Assembly: GCF_000003195.3 (NCBI RefSeq)
Contig: NC_012871.2
Coordinates: forward strand, 60,255,802-60,319,801
Length of the DNA stretch: 64,000 nucleotides
Direction: 5' to 3'
Source: Sorghum bicolor
Lineage: Eukaryota > Streptophyta > Magnoliopsida > Poales > Poaceae
The notes below the pieces were generated by a model that did not search any database, was not told the origin of the DNA, and saw only the letters and a program-made list of their open reading frames with translations. Position 1 is the first letter of the stretch. Each line of letters begins with the position of its first letter. Of this stretch, positions 49,610-58,748 are shown one piece after another. The translations under genes were made by a program, and so were the position numbers.

Positions 49610-49835
49610 CCGGACGCGTCCGAGATTAAGCCGGACGTGTCCGAGTTGTGCCAGCACAGCAGAATATATTTAATTTGTATTATCTGTGTTGGATACCTTC
49701 TTGCAGGGTATTGTATATCTTTACTTCATCATACAAGCTGTGTGTAGGTTTAGGAGAAGCTGGAGAACAGAAACAACTAAGTGCTGTGTGCTCGTGTATC
49801 TCGGACGTGTCCGAGTTGATACCGGACGCGTCCGG
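49610..49835. repeat. Palindromic CGGACGYGTCCG motifs spaced 21 bp, cluster 2
   Basis: Motif starts at 49610 and 49631, then 49801 and 49822; again 21 bp within each pair. Confidence 0.9.
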
Positions 49836-50055
49836 TATTTGCGAGTTGTCAAAAATATTTCTTTATGCGATCTAATCTCTGTGGTGCAGGTGTTAGACTT
49901 ATTTAATATTGTTTACAACTGTTTCTCTGATTATCTTTGTGTGGAGTTTTTCATTTACTTGGAAAACTCCAGTTCTAATCGTTTCCGTATTTTAAGTTGT
50001 AAATTTTCAGAAACGTCTATTCACCCACCCTCTAGGCGCATCCTTGGTCCTTTCA

Positions 50056-50260
50056 GTTGGGCTAAGAGAAGACCATCACGAAGGGCAGCTGCCTCCGAAG
50101 CCGCTGCTTCAAAAACATGGGGTATATAGCTATTAGACGCCACGATGAAGGCACCTCGTGAGTCTCCGCAGCCCCCGTACCTCTAGAACCTTTTATTTTA
50201 TCATAAGCACCATCAATGTTTATCATCAAATACCCTTGCTTCACACAAAGCAGACTCTAT
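50056..50260 (-). pseudogene. L1 LINE RNase H, N-terminal part
   Basis: The minus strand encodes GYLMINIDGAYDKIKGSRGTGA, quoted here as MINIDGAYDK and GSRGTGA, the first beta strands of the domain with its catalytic Asp. After a frame change comes an alanine-rich helix (EAAASEAAALRDGLLLA) that runs up to the target duplication and continues at 47794. The domain is thus split by the solo LTR and also frameshifted. Confidence 0.7.
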
Positions 50261-50730
50261 TAATGTTAAAACCGATTAAGTGAGTTTTCAAGAACTGGCC
50301 AAGCCAATTTTGCTTGAATCCTAATTGGTCAGTACCAAATCGACTACGAGGATGTGATAAATTATTATTGGCCAGCTTATAATAGCATCTTCAATAGATT
50401 AGCTAAATTATTTTCTAAAGGTAAATTTAGTTATTATTGAAGGAAAAAAGTTTCTATTAGACTTCGTAAACGACTCTCCATCCCACCTTATTCGCTTTCT
50501 ACTTTTGAATAGCCTACTTCACTAGCCATCCTTTACATAGTTTGTTGGAGTACTCTAATATTTTTTTTCAAATCTATTTTAGAGAATAGCTAAATCAGTA
50601 AATTTAAATAGTGTTTTTGGCTAATCTCTTGGAGATGCTCTAAGTTATTTATCAATCTAAATTAAATGCAAGATACTGGATATCTTATCTTATACTCCTA
50701 TAAAGCTAAACCCCACTATCTATTTCTCAC
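50261..50730. other. Intergenic, AT-rich, nothing recognised
   Basis: No frame, repeat or terminal motif could be assigned. Confidence 0.4.
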
Positions 50731-51205
50731 AATATGCAAGTTGTCCAACTAAGCAACCCACTATCATATATAATTAAAAATCTACTAGCCCATGCAATTG
50801 TAGTGTCAACGTCAACAAGTCAGTGTATTTTTTTTCAACATGCAACTTGTCCAACTAAGCAATTCACTATCACACATAACTAAAATCCACTACCATACAA
50901 TTGTAATACCCACATCACTAAGATACATAAGTATTTTGTTTGTCCAGGTCATCATGTCATAGGTGTGTCTAGAAATATGCAAATAATAATTAAAAATCTA
51001 CTAACCCATGCAATTGTAGTGTCAACGTCAACAAGTCAGTGTATTTATCTTAACATGCAACCTGTCCAACTAAGCAATTCACTATCACACATAACTAAAA
51101 TCCACTACCATACAATTGTAATACCCACATCACTAAGATACATAAGTATTTTATTTGTCCACGTCATCATGTCATAAGTGTGTCTTGAAATATGCAAATA
51201 TACGT
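50731..51205 (+). repeat. ~107-bp tandem repeat arranged as 216-bp dimers
   Basis: AACATGCAACYTGTCCAACTAAGC occurs at 50731 (diverged), 50838 and 51054; the last two are 216 bp apart and nearly identical over the whole dimer. The two halves of each dimer (ACCATACAATTGTAATACC against GCCCATGCAATTGTAGTGTC) are themselves related. Confidence 0.85.
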
Positions 51206-51207
51206 AA

Positions 51208-51467
51208 GTACTCATCCGTCCCAAATTATAAGTCATTCTAAAAATCTTGGAGAGTTAAAGCATTTAAAGTTTAACTAAAATTATAAAAAAAAAATATAAA
51301 GATTTATGACATCAAATAGGTATACTATGAAAATATAATTAATAAAGAACCTAATAGTACATAGTTAATATTATAAATGTTATTATTTTATTATACAAAT
51401 TTAGTCAAACTTAAAATGCTTTAACTCTTTAAATTTTTTAGAATAACTTATAATTTAAGATAGAGGA
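51208..51467 (+). mobile_element. Stowaway-like MITE, right end interrupted by the LARD
   Basis: CTCATCCGTCCCAAATTATAAGTC-type start (CTCATCCGTCCCAAATTATA) and its complement TATAATTTAAGATAGAGGA at the right; inner arms also pair (AGTTAAAGCATTTAAAGTTT near 51252 against AAACTTAAAATGCTTTAACT near 51406). The right terminal repeat stops where the LARD begins. Confidence 0.8.
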
Positions 51468-52352
51468 TGTAACATCCCGGATTTTTACGAAAAACCAAAA
51501 ATACGAACTTTTTAAAATTTTTCCTGTAATCGTGTGAAGCATATAGTTTCTAGGTCTAACTCGATCCTAACCCGCTAACAAAACGTCGCATTCATATAGA
51601 ATCGTTTGTAGACGAGTGCTCTTAATCGCGAGTCGTCTTAAGTTGGGTCTTGTTTAGGGTTTTGAGTTTCTTTTGGAGTGCACAAATCCGTAGCAAAGTC
51701 TTTCTGAATCTCTGTTGAGCCTATCTCAAAGGCGAAGCGAATCCCTTCTCAATCTTTCCGTTGGAGTACGTCTCAAACTCCATTGGATTTTATCCGATCT
51801 CCTTTTGAATCTTCTCCAACTCCTTTTGTTTTCATTCCATTGTGTTTAATCAAAAATAGAAAACCCTTTTCTCCTCCTCTCTTATTTTTCTCTCCTTTCT
51901 CCCCCTCGTGCATGCCCATCCAGGCCTCCTAGCGCCCCCCCTCCCTGGCCCATAGCGTGGACAGCAGCGCCGGCCCACCCCCTCCCCTCTCCGCGGCCCA
52001 GCTACCTCTCCCTTGGCCCAAGCCACCCAGCGGCCCAGCTCCAAGCCACGCGGCCCAGGCAGAGGCCCAACCGGCGCCATCCCCCTTCCAACCGCGCGGC
52101 CCAGCCAGCTCCCCATCTCCACTCCACGGCCCGCGCAGCAGCCAAGGCCCACCTAGCCCAAGACCAGCACCCCTGGAACCCTAGGTGCGCCCCCTGGCTC
52201 CCAGACGCCGTCGCCGCGCCCCTGCAGCGCCGCACTCGTGCCCTGGACGCCCGTGCTGCTGCCAGATGAGCGCCACGCGGCCCGCCCAACGGCACGGACG
52301 TCGAGGATCACCGCCCGCAGCGCCTAGCACCCCTGGAACCCTAGGCCACGAC

Positions 52353-52363
52353 GCGTATAAGAG
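52353..52363 (+). promoter_or_regulatory. TATA-like box in the LARD 5' LTR
   Basis: CGTATAAGAG inside the GC-rich block, preserved in the second LTR at about 59634. It predicts an RNA start near 52385. Confidence 0.4.
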
Positions 52364-55300
52364 CCCGAGCCGCCGCCCTCCTCGTCTTCCCCACGACGCC
52401 GCCGCTCTGCTCCACCACCCAGCGACGCCAAGCACCACCTCGCCCCGGAGCCAGAGCCGCCGCGCCGCGTCGAGCTTCGGCCTCGCCCTCGCCCCGGCCG
52501 CCGCGACGACGCCATCAGACCGCGTGCTCGCCACGGTCGCCACGTCCAGGAGCGACGCCGCGGCGAGTGCTCCCTTTTCGTCGAGCTCCACCACGACAGC
52601 GCCACGACCGCCGTGCGTCCTCGACCCGAGCCGCGACGCCGGACTTTGACAGCACCTCATCAAGCTTCGCCCTCGCGCATCCGTCGCCGCCGAGCCGAGC
52701 GTCGACGCCGAGCGTTCCGCACCGAGCAGGAGCCCAGCACGCCCACGACGGCCGACCACTGCGGGTGTGTCGCGGCATAACCGCGGGCACGCCGAGCCCC
52801 GTCCCCGAGCCACCACGACGACGCCGTGCTCGAGCCCCATCGCCCCCGCGTCGTCCTCGCCAAGTCGAGCAGCCGCGCCACCGCCGAGCTCGCCGCGGTC
52901 ACCACGTCAGCGCCGGCCATGGTGATCGCGAACCCGACCACGACGTCGTGCTGAGCGTGCCATGGTGACCACGAACTTCTCCTTTTGCTGGCCACCGTTC
53001 ATCTCTGCACGTGCAGCACAGCCTCAGCAGCAGCAGCACCCCATCTTCGGCAACATCCACTGCCGCTGGTGAGACAGTAGGCAAGCTTTGTTCTTCTCCT
53101 CATTGTGGTTGACCTTGCCGCTGTCCTTGCTGAGACCGGCCTTCGTGCCGTGTTTTACTGCTGTCACAGGGAGGCCTCGGACCTGCTACACCTTCCCACG
53201 GAAGCCGCAACGCTAGAGCTACCATGAGTGGAACCTCGCAGCACCGCTGATCGCCTTTGCAACATTTTGCCGAGCACCGGCCAATGACGAAGCCGCGCGA
53301 CCAAGCATGACCACCACTTCGCTGCATCCGAAGAACAACAGCTGCTACCACAGCCCATCGGCTCCAAGGTCGAGCCCCGAACCCTAGTTGGCGTCATTCC
53401 CGATGCCAACAAAAACCCTATTCTGCTTTCATACACTTGCTATATGATTCATCTTTATCCATCTATCTATACTTGTCGATACATGAATTATTTATTCTAT
53501 GCCTGTGCCGTGCCTTCGTGCCGGTCTGTTTATCTATCCGTTTATCTATCTCTGTTGGTCGCTATGGAAATGTGCTACTCTACTTTGTCTTTGTGTTGGT
53601 CGCGGCATTGTGGTTCTTTGTGCGTTGGTTCTTGTGTCATGTGGTTGGTTGGTTGTGAACCGTGCCTTCGAGCCGGTTGAGAGAGTGATGTGTTTGAATG
53701 TTGCGATCGCGAGTTGTCTCGCCATGGTCGTAGTGCCAAGCATATCCCTTCGCGGGTTGTCGTCGTTCTTTCTTTTGTTATTTGCCTGAGGACTGAGCCT
53801 TCGAGCCGGTCGGGGAAGTGGTAGTGCGTTTGATCATTTCGATCGTGGGTCCGTCCCGCCGTGATCGCGATGCCGAGCGTAACTCGTCTCCCCGTGTTTA
53901 GTTGACTTCGTTGCGCTACGGTCGTTAGCTCCTATTCCCGTCCCTCGGACGTGGTCATCGTGGACTCGATGTCATTAACGACGCGGTTCTTACCCGCACA
54001 CCCGAGACCTAAATGACCTAGTCGAGTGGGATACGAATTAGGGGACAACCTTCGTGGAACAGTCGGAGGCCAACTCGTTAGGTGAAGCTCATGGTCGCGA
54101 GACGCCTCGCCATGGCCATTGAGCCTATCCCATTTTTCTCGCGTGTTTATTTATTCTGTCTCGTATGCTTATGCCACCTAGACCCGGGCATTTCCCTAGT
54201 TCCCGCGATGACAACCGCATCGCCTGAAACTACGGAAATGACCTTGTGCCGATTCAGAAGCACCTAGGTTGAGAAGTGTTATGAGTTGGAGTAGATCGTG
54301 GGGTCGTATCTCTTTTAACCAATCGTCGTTCGCTCCATGGCGAGTTGGTCGAAAGAGTGTGATTCATTCTTCTTCTCTCTTGTTCTCAATCCCATCGATC
54401 CAGTAAGATGTGGATTAAGCCTCTTTTGCTTGTTTGATGTTTCGTTTCCAATCCCGTGATTCTCGCTGTTGCTATGGCGAGTGGGTCACACGAAGATGAA
54501 TCTCGTATCCCTTCCCTGCCTTTTTGGTTCTTTGTGCTTAAACTCTTGTATGTTTGTACTTAATCAACCGTAGCATTTCTTTGGTTCTCGCGGTGACAAC
54601 CGCACCGCTAAGAACCTTAGTGATGTCTTAGTGCATTTAGTGCACCTAGGTTGTGGCGCCCTACAAGTAGTTTGAGCACTCGTGTCCTTGGTGTGTCACT
54701 CCCTCTTATGCCCTGTCTTTTGCCGTGGCATGAGTATTGGAAGGAGTAGACCACTTCCCTTCTTCTTCTCTCTTTATTCCACCCTCTCTTGGCTCTCTCC
54801 AACTACAATGGCGTATGGGTTGAGAGAGACCGGAACTTCTCGTGCTCATAGTCTTTACGATTCCTGTCGATCTCTATGACACTTGGATCGAAAGACCGTA
54901 AGCTGTGGTGTTTGCTTAGAATGAGTTAGAGTCTAAGCCATTTATTAAAGCCGTACAGGTCGACACGATCGACCCGGGAAGTACCGGCTAGGCTAAGACT
55001 CAAGCTTGTACTTGGTGAACAACCATTTCCGTTTCTTTTAGCCCAGGGATCGGACACCCACCGAGAGGGCTAAGCCGTTTTCCTTTTGGTGCTCTTTCAG
55101 TGTAGTTGTCCTTCAGTGTTTTGTCGCCTCTTTTCACAGTCTTTCTAGGACTAGTGGATTGATTGTTTCGCCTTGTTTGTCGTTTACGAGGTAGTTGCTT
55201 CGGGTAGCGTTGATCGAATCGGAACCAGTTGAAGGAAGGACATGCAGATAGGAGAAAGACCTTGGATGAGTACAACTACAAGTGAACTGAGGATCTTGGA

Positions 55301-56239
55301 AATGTCACTCGACAGGTGCCACGTCCCACCCAACCTCGTAGAATCCTATTAGACATACAATATGTAGATGCTAGTGCTTTACTTTTATGCAAATGAATTG
55401 AGATAGGTTGCATGGTAGAAATGCTTGTGAGCCATTGCCTTGTTGCAACCTATAACCCTCGCACACCCGCTGTTAGGTTAGACGCTTGCAAACTACTTGC
55501 TACTGCTTCTACTACGCATTATATCTGTGATGTGATGCATTGTGGAGGATTGGATGTGAGTGGATCAGGCACGTGGTGCCGATAACTGGTTAAGAAATGG
55601 ATAATGGATTTGGGGAGATCTTGGCGTGTGTCTTGGGTGTGTGGTGAGGGTCGAGTCGACCGAGCAGGATCTACGACGAGTCTTGGGACAAGTCTTGCCG
55701 GAGGACGCTACCTGGGCGTTCTCCACGAGAGATACCTGTGGCGGGTACATGTGACAGGGAGAGGTCCCGGAGTGGAGTGTCTTCGTGGGACGAAGCACCG
55801 GGATGGGAGGTGCTGTTTAGCACGGGGTAATCGGATGTCCCGTCGAGCGGGGCATCGGTTGGCCCCTCGTGAAGATGTCCTGTTCGGTCACCCTAAGGAC
55901 TGAGATGTCCTGAGAACCGGTTCGTAGGAAGCCTTGCATTCCCACTCGCCTTAGCCATGGAACGGGACGGATGTACGACCAGCTAGGGCGGTGCCACTAC
56001 TACTAGGTTGTTAGCGGAAAGTGTAGGGAGGTACGGGCCTGGGACCCACACCCTCCTAAGACAGCGTAGTGACCTTGGGGGCCCGGTACTACGTCTCACA
56101 GTCTCAGCATGCCGGTGGTACTCCGGCATGGCCCCAGTCCTGAGTGGTAGGGTGGCATCGTGTTTAGTTGGAAGGCAGCCCGGTATCAGCCTAGACGATG
56201 TACAGCTTCGATGATGGTGATCTTGTGGGTAGTGCAAAC

Positions 56240-56287
56240 CTCTGCAGAGTTTTTGGTTGATCGATCGATACATATGCCGTTTACGGC
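56240..56287 (+). repeat. Three-palindrome LTR cassette, copy C (LARD)
   Basis: CTCTGCAGAG (56240-56249), TCGATCGA (56261-56268) and GCCG-TTTA-CGGC (56276-56287) in the same order as in copies A and B. The second-LTR copy starts at 63525. Confidence 0.65.
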
Positions 56288-57046
56288 TATGGACCTTTCC
56301 TATGTTTCCGCTTCACTTGACTAGTGAGAGGAGTCCTTTCTACCTTCCCCTGGGTTTGTGTTGGATCCGGCGTTGGCCGATGAGGCAAGGCACGAGCGGG
56401 AGTCGTACTTGCCGCCTAGAGAGTGAGAGTGTGGTGAGATGTGTGTGATGGGATGGATGGATGGATGTGTGGAAGAGATGGAATAAAACTTGATGAATTA
56501 TTACTATATAATATTGATGAACTTACATAGGAAAAACTACAGCCATATATATAGGCCTCTTGAATCACCCTTGCATTCCACTTACCACAAAGCTTACGCA
56601 AAAGCATAGGGTGGGAGCCAGTGGCCAGTACAAATCGTACTAAAAATTGTTTAGCAGGTTTTGAACGTGGTCCATGACGATGACTACGGAGAATAGAAGG
56701 ATTAGGTGGTCTTGTTCCTGCGCTCAAGTTTGGTTCGGAGATGAAGGCTACGCCCGCTGATAAACTATGCCGACTCTGATGATTGCCTGTGAAGGAGGAG
56801 CCTTCACCGCTGACGCGCTACATCAACTTTGATATAGACCCGTGTGTGTTTCCGCTAGAAAAACGATGTAATAGGCTGGTTGACCAAGAGTTGTAAAGTA
56901 AATGTGATGTAATCTTGTTTTTCACGATGTATGACTATGATAACAGCTGATATATGATAATGTGATGGATCAATTTTTGAATTATCACATTATAATTCGA
57001 ATCTGAGGATTTTTCCCTTTGTGGAAAAAATCTAGGTCGTTTCAGT

Positions 57047-57059
57047 TGGTATCAGAGCC
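57047..57059 (+). other. Primer binding site, initiator Met-tRNA type
   Basis: TGGTATCAGAGCC, two bases after the end of the 5' LTR; an exact match to the common plant site. Confidence 0.92.
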
Positions 57060-58712
57060 ATACTTGACCCTAGGACGAGACCTTTAGGACCAAACGCTAG
57101 TTTAGAAGCCAAACATTCTATCTTTTGTAGAGTTATAGATGCTAACACTTGTTTTCCCCCTCCGCCTTGAATTCTGCTGCTAACTGACCTCCCTGTTTCA
57201 TAAAGTTGACCGTTGGAATCCTTTCCCATACCCGCCCACGCTAGATCGGTAATCGTGTGAGACTTTGAAGGTCTGTGAGCCGCCTCAAGTCAACACTATG
57301 CATTAGGAGTTGTAATGCTGTTTGAGTGCTTGGATCTTATGTTGTTGCATTTCTTCTGCTTCTTGTTGTCTGAGTGTAAGTCATAGAACCTGTTTTATGC
57401 GAGAAAGACTCTGGATCCCATCCAACCTAGCCGACTAAACCTAAGACCGTCCTGAGACTAGATAGGTGACCCTGGCTAACAGAGCTGAAAATGGGTGTAA
57501 AGCTGGTGCATCATGTCTTGCCCATCTATTTCAAAACTGTTTTTGGCTTCCAACTAAACTTGTCTTCAAAATTGCCACTTGGTTTGAAAAATTTTCTCTC
57601 CTTTTTGGTTAAAGTATTTCCCTTTTTAACAAAAGCATCTCTATTTCAAATGGAAAAGTGTTTCAAAACTCTCCCAATACCTTCCCTTTTCACAAATAAA
57701 GCAATTTTAACTCCTTTCTCAACTTAATTTTATTCAAAAGCTATTTTATGAAACAATTTTAAAACAAATCATCTTGCAAAAGGTGTGACAAAACCTCTTC
57801 CAAATATATATATATATATATAATAAAATAAAGGTTTTGCCTTTTTCATCAACAAAGTGGTTTTCAAACCAAAGAACTTTGGCTCAGTTTTGTTTTAAAG
57901 GCCTTTGACTTTATCTCAGGAGCCAAATTCCTTTAAAAATCCATCTTGTCTTAAAAGAAAAAAAAAATTGCCAGTGATTTATTAAACAAAAACCATTGCG
58001 AAAAGATTTTATTTGCATCCTTTCAAGGAAAAGTTTTAGCAAAACCAAAATGAACTTACAGGTTTTAAAAGAAAATGCTTTTGTTGTTAAAGCTTTAACC
58101 TTCAAAATGAGAAATGATTTCTAATCATTTTCAAAACTAGTTTGTTTAATTCAAAAAAAAGGAGCAATACCTTGTTTTAAGGAAAATAGTAATAATAAAA
58201 TAAAAGAATTTTAAAATCTCTCGATTTGAAATCTTTTATAACAAAACCTTCAGAAGATTTGGTTTTCAAAACTTGCATTGATTTCAACCCTCTTCAAAAG
58301 CTCTCTTCATTTTGAAGTCTCAAAAAAAAAACTCGACTTTGTAAAAGCGCTTTCACTCTGTTTTTGAAACCTGTTTCCCAAAAAAATCCCTTCCTTCAAA
58401 AGCTTGTTGCAAAGAGTAATGCACGAAAAACAGCTTTTGAAAGCTGACAACCCTAGCTACGTTTAAGCCTGCCAAGCACTCTTTGAGAGCCAGATGTTCA
58501 TCAACCCCGTGCGATTCTTGGACACCCAATGCCCTGGTGTGAAAATTTGGATACCCAACAACTGCAAGTGACGTGGATACACCCGGAACATGACTCACTC
58601 CCAATTTTGGAAAAAGGTCTGTGGAGTGATCATACTGAAAGTGAAACAACTCAGAAGTAAGAAGAACTTCGGGAATAGCACCCTTGCTTCTTCACCAACC
58701 GAGCAACGCCTA

Positions 58713-58730
58713 AATCTCGGGGACGAGATT
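58713..58730 (+). other. 18-bp inverted repeat before the polypurine tract
   Basis: AATCTCG-GGGA-CGAGATT, same arms and length as 11818-11835 of the chromovirus and a similar distance (18 against 20 bases) from the LTR. Confidence 0.75.
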
Positions 58731-58748
58731 CCTCTAAGGAGGGTGGAC
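58731..58748 (+). other. Polypurine tract of the LARD-like element
   Basis: TAAGGAGGGTGGAC immediately precedes the second LTR. Confidence 0.75.

Larger units (their letters stand above)
47795..50055 (+). mobile_element. Solo LTR, Copia type
   Basis: 2,261 bp from TGTAAGTGCATTAAGCC to CTAGGCGCATCCTTGGTCCTTTCA (given here as its last part, GGTCCTTTCA). It is flanked by the 5-bp target duplication GTTGG (47790-47794 and 50056-50060). The ends resemble Copia LTRs of the SIRE/Maximus or Angela kind in grasses. There is no primer site, purine tract or gene, so internal DNA was lost by LTR recombination. A TATA-like TTTAAATACC at 48937 is followed by a perfect 8-bp-stem hairpin (48949-48970) near the predicted RNA start. 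Confidence 0.88.
51468..57044 (+). repeat. 5' LTR of the LARD-like element
   Basis: 5,577 bp, TG...CA. The first 430 bp are AT-rich; 51900-53060 is extremely GC/CpG-rich with spurious frames on every strand. The phrase CACCCCTGGAACCCTAGG occurs twice, 160 bp apart (near 52168 and 52328), and a TATA-like GTATAAGAG lies at about 52355. An AATAAAA signal occurs at about 56480, near a short (ATGG)n run. If these are the promoter and poly(A) site, the repeated R region would be about 4 kb long. Confidence 0.88.
57045..58748 (+). mobile_element. Internal region of the LARD-like element, non-coding
   Basis: Begins with the primer site and ends with the polypurine tract. 57480-58440 is AT-rich with many TTTTCAAAAC- and AAAACC-like runs and a (TA)n tract at 57804-57823. 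The longest frames (60-100 codons) show no gag or pol motif. Near 58640-58710 a short stretch before the inverted repeat may be the last relic of a parental 3' end. Confidence 0.85.

Noticed and set aside
48618..49835. CRISPR-like array of short repeats
   Set aside because: The motifs are adjacent palindromes in a plant LTR without unique spacers of equal length or cas genes.
52181..52995. Frames up to 219 residues, and 262 residues at 59465-60253, in the LARD LTRs
   Set aside because: Frames are not conserved between the two LTR copies (small indels change them) and no domain is visible, so they are chance frames of CpG-rich DNA.
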